Positions 41,676 to 53,310 of a stretch of DNA of 64,000 nucleotides are shown piece by piece. A model generated the notes under the pieces. That model worked only from the letters and a program-made list of their open reading frames with translations. It had not been told where the DNA came from and did no database searches. Within the stretch, counting starts at the first letter, position 1. The number at the start of each line of letters is the position of its first letter. This stretch comes from Liolophura sinensis (Eukaryota > Mollusca > Polyplacophora > Chitonida > Chitonidae). The stretch lies in assembly GCF_032854445.1 (NCBI RefSeq), contig NC_088302.1, positions 53,724,046 through 53,788,045 on the forward strand. The letters are read 5' to 3'. Made by a program: the position numbers and the translations under genes.

Positions 41676-44600
41676 CTGTAAACACAATGATCCACACATT
41701 ACTATAAACATGTTAGTGCTCTTTAAAAAATAAAAAATTATAGTGAGGGATTCAAAAACACCCAACAGTTTACATGTACTTAAAATTAAAATAATTTAAA
41801 TAGTAAAATGTTTTAACTATGAAATTCAATCAGAGACAGAAACCCCAGATGCATCTTCAATTCATACACAAAATTTTACTGAGGTTGTCACAATAAATTC
41901 TTCAAGCAAAATACAAACTGTGAAAGTAGGGCAAATTAAGCCTACTGCAATGTGATCTAATCTGGGGATTTACAATGAAATCTTGTATCCCACACCTAAT
42001 ACATGGGACCTACAGATGACTCTTGTATGAAGTTTTGGAGATATACATATACTGCCAACAAGTCAAAAATTAATTCTAGCTAACAGAAAGTAAGTAAAAA
42101 TCAGTCTTGACAACATTCATTTCAGACAGTTTTGCTATTGGGAGACGAATGGTGATGAACAGGTTCAACAAATTTATAAACACGTACAGATATGTTCCCA
42201 AGCTGCTGATATATAGTGAAGTTGACAGGGGAGTATAAATGCACTTATGACCAAAGCTCCACCAAGTGGTCAAATTACCTTTTTGGACTTCTTTATCATG
42301 GGCTGAGGCTTTAGATCGTCATCTGTGAATTTGTGCTTTCTGGGATCAAATTCTGCCTCACCTGCAAAGATAAAAAAAACCATCCAGTTTACATTATAAA
42401 CAAGGGCAAAAAAAAATGCCCATCCAGCTTTATACAATGTTAAGACCAGAAACACATTCCCAATTACAATGCAACCCCAACTACCCTAGTGTATTCTAGT
42501 AACAATGAAGAATGAATACTGCATCAGGAATGTACACTTTGTTAGCAGGCATCCTTTTCCAAGGATGTCCACTAGCAGGGAAGGGGAATATAAAACTGGA
42601 TTACTTTGACAAATTACACTATGTGCTCTGTGATCCTATGTTAAATAACAATGAAATGCATCTCACAAAAAAACATGAACGTACCAAGATTAACCCCTGG
42701 ATTAGTTTTAATGTTTTCTGGTCACATTTCCGAGAAGTGCATTTCGGTGCTTCAGCACTCACTGGGCATATGTACATGTTGGTAAATATCCTGCTGTCAG
42801 TTTTATTCACTGGGTTACCTTCGTTTTTCATTAAAGACATAAAAATTTCTCCACTACAACAGATTTTGTTGTTTCCCCTTGTTTACTTTTTTGATGGTGG
42901 GAGGGACATGGCCATTTAACTACTGAAAATAAATGAACTGACAAGTTGCCTCAGGCATGTTAAGTTTATAAACAAGATAGACTTCCTTGTCATAAATGTG
43001 TATCCCCTACAGGACTGTTTAGTTCATCTGCACTGGGCAGAACTTTATAAGGGCTCTATATAGATGTCATTAAAGTTCCCATCTTTAATTATCTGAGAGA
43101 ATTGGGCAATTGTGAAGAACACAAGCATTTCCGTCCTGGTTGTTCCTCACATTAAGGCTTGATTTCCATGGCAACTTATTACATATTTCTATAGGTATGT
43201 TTAGTTCATCCAATGTCCAAGGACAAGCCTGACTATTCACAAGTAATGCTTTAATGTATTTTATCTCCTGTTCTCAGCCTCATGACTGTCAGAACTGATA
43301 AATAAAGGCAGCCCAAATGCCAGGGCACAAACTACCAAACTAGGTAGGAGTTTTTCTCCAATGGAAAAAGACAAGCTTAGCAAATGTGGGAATTTAACTC
43401 TTGGCCTAACACAAGAAACATCATAGTGGAGTAAAGCACATTTGATCTCTCCACACGACAAACACAGGCTGTCAATAGGGGCACATTCTGAAGCTCCTGC
43501 CTTTCATACCATTCCACAAAATCTTATATTTTACTTATTTCTGAAATGCTAAGCATATCATTTTTCAGCCGATCATTTTCCCCTTACATTCCCTATTTAG
43601 ACCCCTGGAGACCATAATATCCAGAAACTGTTGAGGACAGTTAATGATTGCAGCTCATTTTACAACTCAGATAAACATTGAAATACATATATTTTGTGAC
43701 ACTGTGGTGCTCAGAAATCAAAATCAAATTCATTCAATGTATTTCATACTGGCCTTTCATATACATGAATAAACATAAGAATAAATTACAATGAAAAAAC
43801 AAGGTACCGGTACTGTCATGCATTTTCACTGACTTCCTTTGTATGTACTATTACATGGTAAAGTTACTGATTGAGTTCACGTTGGTTAGGAAACACACAA
43901 CTACCTGTATCCTAGTTCCTCAATCTTTTCCATATGACAGAGCACCTTCCAGTGAGATTTATGCACATTTTTATTTTGATATTGGAGGCAAAACTAGATT
44001 GGTTACAACTAGAGGGCAAAATAATAAATACATACATGTATGTGTAGGTAGGGAAATGATTCAAGTTTTCAAAGAAAAAATAAAAAAAAATTTGAAAGAG
44101 AGAAAAAAAAATGCTTTGATAGATACACCTTTCCTCTTTCAAAATTCTGTTTGTGGCATCACCTTTGCCAGTGTTTTTGGACCATGTTCTTGGTTCATGC
44201 TGTTTTACCTGGGAGAGTAGATAAAGCCAAGTCAGTGTCTGATGGTGCATCTTCCCCCTCCATCTCTTCACTGCTTCCAGTCGTATGGCTGGAGCTAGGG
44301 AAAGCTGATACTAAAACAATAGAGAGGGGGGGGATTCAGCCAACATGTTACCTCGTCTATTATTACCTGGGATAGTGACAAGAGCCAAATCCTGAGGGCC
44401 CACCTCAAAATCAATGCTCACACCCAGTTTGTCTTCAACCGGTGAACTACCAGCATCCTGTTCAGAACTCGGCTGCAAGGCTGAAACAAGTACCAGTCCG
44501 TTGGTAAGAGACACCAGCTATTTAGCTAGGGTAACCCATTTGCAGTTGCCTGGTTAAGAAGCAATGTAGTGTTTACAGCTGCAATTAGCTATCATTTACA

Positions 44601-47600
44601 GCTTAAGTATCCAAGGAGAAATACATCCCATCTTTAGATATATCATACATCATGACATGTGTCACATATGTACACTGATGTCTATTTAGACACTATACAG
44701 AATTTTAAATATTCAATTTATTTATTTGATTTGTGTTTTACACCATACTAAGAATATTTCACTTATTTGACGACCAACAGCATTATGGAGGGAGGAAACT
44801 GTGCAGAGCCCAGGGAAACACATGACCATCTGCAGGTTGCTGACAGACCTTCCAACACATGACCCTTCGTTTGATGAATCATACTGTTACGTCATAACGT
44901 GTCATATACGTACATGCACGCTCATGACTAGTTAGAAGGTACTATACAGAATTTTAAATGCCTGATAGATAAAAAGATATGAATCCATCACAGGCATCTC
45001 ATATGATCAATTCAACCACTGGATTTCATAATGTCCTCTTATTAGTGTTCAAGATAGCAACAAGATATACCAAACAAAATACAGACACAATGTTAAGGCA
45101 GAGGGACGGACCAACATGTACATGTCACGTACATACACTCAATATAAGTTATGTAACCTTTGGGGCTTTCCTCTGATTACTTTTCAACATGAACAACAGA
45201 CCAATCATACTCGGGGAAATCGCTAAATATGCAAAAGTTATACAATGATTCGGATAGTTTTCAAATTCAACCTGAGGTTCATACACAAAATGAACCTATA
45301 TTTTTTACCTAAATTTTAGAGCAGTTATGCTACTGCAGAAAAACCAATGACCTATGAGAAACACCAAGTTTATTACTATGCAAAACTTATGCATAGGTCA
45401 GATCTGGATGATTTTTTGAAGTCATCACTGATAGAGTTTCACGATTCTACTCTTGCTTTATCACATACGGCAAATTAGAGAATATCTGGCCTACAAACCC
45501 AATGAAAAAGTAATCTCTATATATGCTCATAAAATGCTATGTCCCTATTCCTATTTATGTCAGCTGAGTGTAGAAACAGTACCATTTTATGCCTGAACAT
45601 AAAAAAAAAAAAAAAAAAAAAACGGTATGTACATCAGTAGTTAACATCCGCAAGAACAGATAAATCCAAGATGTTTGTTCAGTAATGCAATTTTGTTTTC
45701 ATTTTAAAAATAAAATTCAAGTAGAAGTTTAAAGCTATTGTGTTTAATAACAATTATTCTGAACCAGGAAATTAAACAAGACAATATATTTATTTGAAAT
45801 ACGAATAAATAAAGCTTTGCATAGTTCTCAGGAAGTTTTGATTGCCTGGAGACAGACCTGAACTAGAACCAATGTTTAACTACATACTAGTAGTTCATGG
45901 GGAGAAGTAGAGCGTAAAAACTTCCTCTCCACTGTATCCACACTGTCAATTTTTATCAATAAAACATACATCTATCCATAAAGCATGTAGATACAAATTA
46001 AATTTTAGTTGATTAAACAATTCAAAGCCATTAAGGTATGGAATACGTATAAATTACCCTAATTCCTCAACCTTTTCGTATATGAAAAAGCAACTTTCAG
46101 TGCTATTTACAAACATTTATAATTAGATTTTGGAGACAAAACTACATTGGTTGGATTGGCCAAATTCAGGGCTCTACACGAAGTATAATTTTATTAGTCT
46201 ACACCGAATAATGCCTTCAGAATATGCTTGAATAAAAAGCTTGCAATCATCTGCAAAGTTTGAAGAATAACAGTACCTCTACATCTACATGAACGCCAAA
46301 TATATAAATTTGTACTTGTAACTGTAAAAATGCAAACAGGGTCATCCTTAAAAATTTCTCTGTTAAACTGACCCTTTGAAAAACAAGAGCTAATTAATAA
46401 AGGGCCTGAATCCTGTTAATGTTGTCTTTTATTTGACAGGTACCTGTAAGGTTAATGGGCCCTGTTAGAAGAAAAATGTAGTTTCACATTACACCTGACT
46501 AAAGTAAAAGGCTCAGTGAGGTTGCTGCCAGTTTTAAGATGGTGAGGTCCTTGTGACAGAATTATCTAGAGACATGTTTTTCACAAAAAAACTACTTAAT
46601 CTTACAAAATATGCTGCTTGAAAGCCACTCCTCCTAAAAAGGTACATGTAGCTACAACAATGTATTTTATAACAATTAAAGCGAGTGGGTATCTGAGTTT
46701 ATCACAAAAAATCTTGAATGCCAATCTGCTTGTCATAAAGGAGGGAAGATAGGAGGATGGCTCAAACTGTACAGACATTCACTGCATGACGCATACTCAG
46801 GATAGAGATGCCACAAGCTCTCACAAGCTTCCTGCTATTACAGGAATACATGAACACAAATGAGTATACCCGTATGACTGTGCAGAGAGAGTAAAAGGCA
46901 TAGTTGAGCTTCTACCAGCTGCATGAACATGTATTGGTAATGTACCTGGACTGGAAGGGGGACTACACCTAGCAGGAGGAGTAGTGGGTGCTTCTGGTGG
47001 GGGACCTTGCGAAGGGCTGGGCATCTCCAGCCGTAGTCCTTGCTGGCCTCTCCCAAGACTACTATTGCTTCCACTGCTCCGCTGAGAATGGTTGCTTGCG
47101 TCGTCAGTCGCTATAGGCAGGCCGTTCTCGGACAGGAACTCATCCAAGTCCATGTACTCCAGCTTGAAGTCATCCATATCGTAGGTCTTTTCCCACAGGT
47201 TTGGCCCCAGGAATGCAGAACCCATGTCAATGCGTGGAGATTCTTTCCCATCTTTCTTTTCAGAATCTGTCAAGCATAAGTTTACACTTCTAATGCCAGT
47301 TCACCAAACACAAACACAGTATTGATACATAACACAGTACTGATACAAATTCCAGCACCATTTTTGGGGTCACTAAACCTAGTGCATGTGCGGCCTGAGA
47401 TTTTACATGAAAGCAGAAAAATAACTACATGTATTTCATTTCTAATTCCTAACTGTTAATGTCTTGTGACGACTCATGGGTTCAAGCCAAGCCAAACCAA
47501 ACTTGGATATTAATACATGTATAATGCCTACACATACAAAGATGCTACCAGACAATATCGTCAACATGCATAAATGACTCGTATCAGTGTTTTAAGTGTA

Positions 47601-49079
47601 CCAATGACAGGTACATGTTTGTGCCTTGAATATTTCCCAAAAAATTCTGAAATTAGTAATTAACATTTTTGTATCATGTTCACATTGATGCTATGTTAAA
47701 AATTAGGGCAACCTTGGTCAGGTATATTGATTGTTTGGAAGACAAAATCTGTGTGGTCAGGGAACACTGATCTGTCAAAGGTGAGTAACTTTCTTTGCAG
47801 CTTACTGACAAAGTTACCCGGACAAGGATTCACACATACTCTCCTAGGTTTAGTCATCACTCGCAACAGATTTCTGAATCTGAGTCAAATGTGTGAATTA
47901 AAGCTAATGAGCCAGCTTGCTTCTTGAGGAGCCATTTAGCAACTTACCCGTATTAAATAACGTATATGCTGTGATTTTCATAAATACAAGTATCTCTGCT
48001 TTGAACTTTGGAGTACTTTCACAAAGTACATGTTGCTTAACTTTTATACCTCTATAGCCACCATGGCAGCATTAGCAAGGGTTTAATTTTAGTGCTGCCT
48101 CACTGAACCAGTCGCACCATGACAACAGATATCAGACACATGCTACTAAACATGTTCTGAATGAATGAATGGGGATTCATGTCACACAGGCAGCCTATTA
48201 GCAATATCCTGAATGACTGAATGTGTATTCAACAAGGGGGTGGTGGCTATTATGCACAAATATTGTGAAAAGAGGTGTGCACACTGATCCTTAAATGACA
48301 TCAGGAGACACTGAAACACTTGTCTCTATTCCCTCCATTCCTGCTTCCTTTTGCAAATCACGTACAACAGGCCCGGTGTTTGGCTGCTATGCTCTTTACT
48401 ATACCCAAAATGAAAAACAATATTATGTCGATAACTGTAGTCTATATAATCTTCAGTTAATAATCTTACAAAAACAAGATGTTTTAACGACATAACATAT
48501 CCATTGAGTCATGTGAACTTGAAATATTACCACACAAATCATACATTTATTTCTTATATCAAGAGTAGAAATAAAGATTATTGCTGTGCAAGTACGGCCG
48601 TTCACCTAGTAGAGCAGATTTAACAAGAGTTAACGTGTCCCCCCCCCCCCCCCCCCACCAACCGTCTTACTTAGTGCTAGTGGACGGAGACAGCCAACAA
48701 GGCGTCTCTGTTCTAAACAGGTCACGACCTGGGTCACCGTTCACCAGGCAATGGAACTCATTCCCATATTTGCTTTCTGTTCCGCAGTCACGTCAAACGT
48801 TTGATTTTAACGGACCCGTAAGTCCATGAGATGCCCAGGCGAAGAAGCCTGGATGTGAAACGAAGTAAATAACAACAATATCAGCGATGAACCTATGATT
48901 TACGACACAGGATTCAGACCGTCAGCTCAAAATGGCGATGGGCATGCGATCGTGTTTTTGCATTTAAACACATCAGAATCACAATGCTTACCGTTGAAAC
49001 TGAGCAGAGGATTCTGCAAGTTGGGATTTTCCAATAGAGCTTTCAAAGTCATCCCAGAATGAAACCCAAACGTCGACAT
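41445..49079 (-). CDS. HLF/TEF-like: PAR-domain bZIP transcription factor (HLF/TEF/DBP/Pdp1 family)
   Basis: Nuclear activator that binds TTAYGTAA-type D-boxes as a dimer; in animals the family acts in circadian output, metabolism and development. Five coding exons are used per transcript: 49079-48992, 47266-46946, one of two alternatives (44480-44367 or 44310/44304-44209), 42361-42279 and 41675-41445. All boundaries have GT/AG and matching phases (1,1,1,0). The product is about 272-278 residues. Landmarks: N-terminal [10 protein letters not shown]; activation region [20 protein letters not shown] then [16 protein letters not shown] region [20 protein letters not shown]; basic region [20 protein letters not shown] (NxAAxxSR signature); zipper with Leu, Ile, Leu, Leu, Tyr at seven-residue spacing; stop at 41445. 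Which vertebrate paralogue it matches cannot be decided. Confidence 0.96.
42279..42361 (-). CDS. PAR bZIP exon 4: core of the PAR domain
   Basis: Acceptor ATCTTTGCAG|GTGAG, donor AAAAAG|GTAATT. 83 nt, phase 1 to 0. Encodes [20 protein letters not shown] then MIKKSKK, almost the family consensus FDPRKRKF...LKPQPMIKK. Confidence 0.95.
43911..44012. mobile_element. MITE copy 2 (partial), in a bZIP intron
   Basis: CCTAGTTCCTCAATCTTTTC and GTGAGATTTATGCACATTTT align with the left half of copies 1 and 3. The right half is missing. Confidence 0.55.
44209..44310 (-). CDS. PAR bZIP alternative exon 3b
   Basis: Acceptor TTGTTTTAG|TATCAG|C (two possible AGs, starts 44310 or 44304, both in frame). Donor CTCCCAG|GTAAAA at 44209. 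102 or 96 nt, phase 1 to 1. Encodes [20 protein letters not shown] then [13 protein letters not shown]. It parallels exon 3a at both ends: A-x-P-SS...GSS at the start and DLALxTxPG at the end. Either exon joins exon 4 in frame. Sequence support is strong; expression is not proven. Confidence 0.75.
44367..44480 (-). CDS. PAR bZIP alternative exon 3a
   Basis: Acceptor CTTGTTTCAG|CCTTGC, donor ATCCCAG|GTAATA. 114 nt, phase 1 to 1. Encodes [20 protein letters not shown] then [19 protein letters not shown]. The last part matches the family's acidic pre-PAR motif (PxDLALSxxPG). Confidence 0.88.
44710..44870 (+). repeat. Dispersed mollusc-type repeat, in bZIP intron 2
   Basis: TTATTTGATTTGTGTTTTAC, GAATATTTCACTTAT, CAGCATTATGGAGGGAGGAA and CCATCTGCAGGTTGCTGACA recur in order, inverted, at 62032-62150 and in part at 51135-51300 and 63640-63700. 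Confidence 0.6.
45601..45622. repeat. Poly-A tract in bZIP intron 2
   Basis: About 22 consecutive A. Confidence 0.9.
46057..46273. mobile_element. MITE copy 3 (217 bp), TA duplication on both sides
   Basis: Left end CCCTAATTCCTCAACCTTTT, right end GTTTGAAGAATAACAG. TA immediately outside both ends (46055-46056, 46274-46275). It lies in bZIP intron 2. Confidence 0.75.
46946..47266 (-). CDS. PAR bZIP exon 2: activation domain
   Basis: Acceptor ATGCTTGACAG|ATTCTG, donor AGTCCAG|GTACAT. 321 nt, phase 1 to 1. Starts [20 protein letters not shown]. Contains LGPNLWEKT and [17 protein letters not shown], then a Ser/Gly stretch and a Pro-rich end ([20 protein letters not shown]). Confidence 0.95.
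48992..49079 (-). CDS. PAR bZIP exon 1
   Basis: ATG at 49079 ([20 protein letters not shown]), donor TTCAACG|GTAAGC at 48992, 88 nt. The LKALLENP block matches the vertebrate N-terminal LRSLLENP. The frame stays open upstream to 49226, but that part is Cys-rich and unlike the family, so the internal ATG is preferred. Confidence 0.88.
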
Positions 49080-49368
49080 TTTTTCCCAAACCTCTAGCCG
49101 AACTGACGTATCAAGCAGACCTAGTTTTGTAAGCCCATCGGCCAAAGCAAAACACTTGTGACGTAGGCAGCAGGTGTCGCAAAATTTGCATTCGTTCCGA
49201 GAATTTTGACCAATAGAATTGTACATTACATCTCTCGGGAGAGACGGAATGTTTTATTGGGTGACTTTTTTAGGTCAGGATCCGTGGTCACGTTGCTCCA
49301 CACGTTGTTCAGCAGGGCATGAAGTTACGGCAGCTTAAACACGGAACACCGAGGAAAACAAGTTCAAA
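49080..49368. promoter_or_regulatory. Putative bidirectional promoter between bZIP exon 1 and a plus-strand first exon
   Basis: 290 bp separates two outward-facing ATGs. CCAAT boxes occur on the plus strand at 49210-49214 and on the minus strand at 49256-49260. Two TGACGTA CRE-like sites lie at 49104-49110 and 49159-49165. No clear TATA box. Confidence 0.35.
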
Positions 49369-49375
49369 ATGTCAG
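49369..49375 (+). CDS. Putative first coding exon of a divergent plus-strand gene
   Basis: AAAATGTCAG|GTAAGGTAGG: an ATG in good context followed after seven bases by a strong splice donor, preceded by a purine-rich leader. This short-first-exon layout is common in animal housekeeping genes. The downstream exons are uncertain (candidates at 55851 and 56821). The protein cannot be named. Confidence 0.35.
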
Positions 49376-50124
49376 GTAAGGTAGGCTAGATATTAATATT
49401 ACTACACTGCTGGCTTAGCCATACCTATTTATTGCTATGTGGCGTTCGAATGACCATAACGAAAAGGAGAAATGGTCAAAGGAAATAAATAAAATAACTC
49501 CCCCCCCCCCATTAGTATGAAGGAAATTAAAAATAACACAATTTGTCCTACCATTCCTAATATTACTGTCAACACTCCTTTTTTTTTATTGTTTTTATTT
49601 GTTTTGCTATGCCTTCTACTTCGCCCATGCAGAGCACTCGTCAGGTTTGACTCCAGCGAAACTTGCAAAAATCCTAGCTGGTGTATTTTCCATAGGCTCC
49701 CGGGCATGCGCAATAAAGTAAATGTTTTACAGGTAGACGAAATTTAACAATCAGAAAATGTCGTGTTATTGCATTGAGGATCTTTTTGATTTCATTCACA
49801 AAAAGTGAGAGGACCGCGCCATTCTACATTTAAAAATTTTCCCTAGGACGAATCAGAAGCAACGCAACATTTTAAGTTATGAGTCGCTTTATTGTGTTGT
49901 CACTGGATAGGTCTAGAGGCCTTCATGTATATCAAAAGTTGAAAAAGTTTTAAAGCTAAATTGGTGTGGTTTTCTGCCTTTCTGCTGTCAGACTGAATGG
50001 CACTGGGCAACAACGCCACAGAACAATATTTTACTTATAGAATAACCGCGTTCCTCTGAAATGAAGGGCGGCGGAGCACCACAGCAACAAAAATGTTGCG
50101 TTGCCAAGTTGTCATACGGCGCAA
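49376..50124. other. Non-coding stretch, probable first intron of the divergent gene
   Basis: Contains a poly-C tract at 49500-49510 and a T9 tract near 49581. No exon recognised. Confidence 0.35.
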
Positions 50125-50392
50125 CGGAGTGAGTGAGTGAGTGAGTGCTTGGGGTTTAACCTCTTACTTAACAATTTTTCAGTCACATGACGACACAGGA
50201 ATCCTTAGAATGCCTATAATATGCCACCTTGATGCAGGACGGATTTCCATCGCTCTTTCAATAACAACAAAAATATCATGAGAGGGCAAGTAAGGCCTTA
50301 AGTGTAACTCGACCCAGGATTGACCCTGAATCTACCGCTCCGGAAGCGGACGCTCTACCAACAGTGCTATCGGGGCCGGTTACTCGAAACGC
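50125..50392 (-). repeat. tRNA-derived SINE with GTGA tail
   Basis: On the minus strand: tRNA-like head GGCCCCGATAGCACTGTTGG then TAGAGCGTCCGC (A box) and GGGTCAATCC (B box), a body with GGAAATCCGTCCTGC and GTCGTCATGTGACTGAAAAA, and a tail ending in CACTCACTCACTC. The body is shared with 56478-56710. Confidence 0.7.
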
Positions 50393-51134
50393 AGTGATCG
50401 CTCCAATGGGCTTCCACGTAGATTGATTACATTAATGGGAAAACTTTGCCTGAAGCACGTTTGCATGTAATGATTAAATCCCATCTGTCCTTAACCATAG
50501 TCGTTTGGAGTAGGGGGCGGAGGGTGGGGTGGATGTGGGGGGTTATAACCCCTGTTCAAATGTTGGCAATGCTTTAGTTTGTTTGTTTGTATATATTTTT
50601 TTGTTATTCTAATTCTTTCATTACGAGTATCTGGGTTCCTCAACTATTTTCCAAAATTTTCAAAAAGCTACGCGTCTTTTTATTAGAAACTTGGCTGCAC
50701 TATAGAGCGAGCCTAATAATAAAATTGGCTTAGTTCGCCCAACAATCACTGAGGTGAGACATCTGTGGAAGTTCTTAAAGAAAAACATAAAAACAAGAAA
50801 GATTACAGAAAATCTCTGGGTTAATTACGCGTATCTGCAATAATATCAAAATATATAGGCATATGTTTATCTGTGATGAAGGATTTCACTTGTTTTAGTA
50901 TTTTATAGTTAATATATGTAGAGGACAGTGAAGTAAAATTAGTTATAAATCCTATAATTATAATTTGCTTGGGTATATTTAATCTAGTATTAAAGCCATT
51001 ATGTTATGTGTAATGGAGGACGTCTTCTGCCAGGGTGTCCAAACGGTTAAGTTTAGTAAATTAAGACTGTGCCTAACTTTCAGTTGATGGATTCCGGACA
51101 TGGCCTGGGGGAAAACCATTGCCCTTGGCGTTTA
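50393..51134. other. AT-rich non-coding stretch
   Basis: No gene recognised. GGTTCCTCAACTATTTTCC at about 50634 weakly resembles a MITE end. Confidence 0.3.
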
Positions 51135-51300
51135 CTTTTTTTATTTATTTGTTTTGCGCCATGCTCGTGAATATGCCACTTATATCACGACGCCCGGAGG
51201 AAACCGGTAGTGAAAGGAAACCAGGTGAAACCCACGACCATCCGCAGGCAATTGCTGGCAGACCTTCCCACGTACAGCCGGAGTGGAACCGGCCTTAAAG
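51135..51300 (+). repeat. Dispersed mollusc-type repeat, diverged
   Basis: TTTTGCGCCATGCTCGTGAA, CGGAGGAAACC, CCACGACCATCCGCAGGC and TGGCAGACCTTCCCACGTAC follow in the same order as in the 44710 copy. Confidence 0.55.
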
Positions 51301-52744
51301 AAGAAGAAAATTTAAATAGGAATCAAATAACATTGAAAAGGGTATGCATTTCCTCGCAGGTGCATGCCATAAGAAACATTCTAATATGTACCTCAAGTTG
51401 ATAAATTATAAATAATGTCCGCGCTAACGTCAACTGTGGGCGACTCCATTTTGCCTAAGAACTAGTCCTGAAGTCTTCTGTGTTAGGAGAATTGCCGTCG
51501 GAAAACGCCGAAGGGCAGTTCGTAAATTTCCGGTAGAAGTCTTCTTCCCAGAAAGTAGCGAACAGTACAGTTCGTTTTCCACTTGACGATCGTTAAACCG
51601 GAATGTTGGACTTAGGTTCCGAGTTTACACGAACAAGCCGGCAGTTTTAACGACTCGCATTGGCTGAGAGGGAACACACCCCCAGCGTAAATTACAGGCT
51701 GTTAAAGATGGAGGATGCGATGTATGCAGCGATTTATGCCAGCTTTGCCGTATTCAGGCTTTACGTGTATGACGAGGAAAAATCGCACAATTATGCAGCA
51801 GGCACCACCAAATGTGCTCTTTTTAGCCTATATTGTCATGTTTTTTAGTTTTCTTCTCCTTTAACAGACCTCATGTACCCGATTGGTTGTAGCGAGTGGG
51901 ACGCTGTACCCGATTGGCTTCAGCGAGTGCGACGTTGTACCCATGCATCAATCATCATAAATAGGAGCAGGAATTATGCGTATATACACCAAATTAAACA
52001 TACTAGAATTTTTCACCTTTTGACTCTCCGTTTTATTATCTTTTCTCTCACATAAAGATGAAAGCCAAATTCGAATTTCAAAGACCTTCAATTTCGCAAA
52101 AATATATCTTGCTGTGAGCCAACGCTGTAGTGTTTTCTTAAGCGGATTTACTTACTGAGGGAGATTAATAACCTGCTATGAACATAAATGTCTCTGGTAA
52201 ATTGCATGTACCACCGTCCATGAAGCCAGTGTGGGCCTTACAAACAGCCTGGCGTATTTAACTGATCAGTCGGGGTCATTTTGATTTTCTTAGTTCAAGC
52301 AAACACTTTAACGCATTCATTTATACATTTCCCTACAATGGTTTGTTGAGCCAGTTTTAGTTTTTCCCAAAAGCGTGTCATTGTTTCGGGCGTCAGCTTC
52401 TTCAGATTTCTTATTTCCGTTGTATGGTGGATGGCATCTTTTTCATTGCTTGTAAATTTACATTGGTCGAGATCTCTATTCACTTACACTAGTTGGCTCT
52501 TAGCCTTATATACATATGTATACCGTGTATTGTCAAGGTGACGTGCTCAGACACTGCATGGCTTCACCGGGCCGACTTAGCGCCCCCATTACCCCACCCC
52601 AACCCACACCGTCTGTCCCAACCTCAACCCTATTCCGTCTGACCCCACAGAGAGGGGAATCTCGACAAAATTGAAATTGGCATTTTGTGTGTTATAAATC
52701 GCAATTTCCATTCAATAGAATTCAAGCCTTATTTATTTTCGCCG
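51301..52744. other. Non-coding stretch with a 31-bp tandem repeat
   Basis: GTACCCGATTGG recurs at 51875 and 51906 with a third partial copy at 51937 (31-bp period). Otherwise no gene or known repeat. Confidence 0.4.
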
Positions 52745-53310
52745 GTGATACGTTTTAAAGACATAAACGATTAGCTCGAATGTTACTTTCACCGGTGTTG
52801 AGCGACAGACTCTTCTCGTCACTGCAACTCACAATCAGCGGGCCCGACTGCATAGAACCTTGTTTCACAGCCGGCAGGCCTATCGCTGGACTTAGCTATA
52901 AAAATTATAATCTGTGGACTGCGAAACCGCGCTAAATTCTCTACGGGTATTACCATAAATCCATGGATGCCCAATTCGTGTGAAAAAAGCCAGACGGGAG
53001 CCCGTTTTCGTAATCTACGGTGGCCCGTATGTCAACGAAAATCAGCCATCAGTCCTTCTGCTGTACACCCTTTTCCAGGATCCAATACAGCTCTGGTATC
53101 TTTCAAATTTGTAGTAAAACTCTACTTACATGTATATGATTTTCGGGGTGCAAAGTAAGAGGTGTACACGTAGGGATAATGATAGATTTAGTCATACGAT
53201 ACCTTCAGGAAAAGCACACAGTAGGTAGGGGCCTCATGTACGGATTTGTCAACGCTTTGCAGGGCTTTTCAATACATAATCCCTGCAGGTCTTCACGGCA
53301 TGACGTCACT
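52745..53310. repeat. Unclassified ~550-bp dispersed repeat, copy B
   Basis: Same-strand, co-linear match to 23577-24135 from the GATTAGCTC block to the ATGACGTC block. Confidence 0.7.

Noticed and set aside
43843-44220. A 125-codon plus-strand frame overlapping exon 3b
   Set aside because: It spans a partial MITE and the antisense of the exon; composition is low-complexity (poly-K from A-runs).
49080-49226. An N-terminal extension of the bZIP protein starting at 49226
   Set aside because: The extra 49 codons are Cys-rich and unlike the family, and the internal ATG precedes the conserved LKALLENP block directly.
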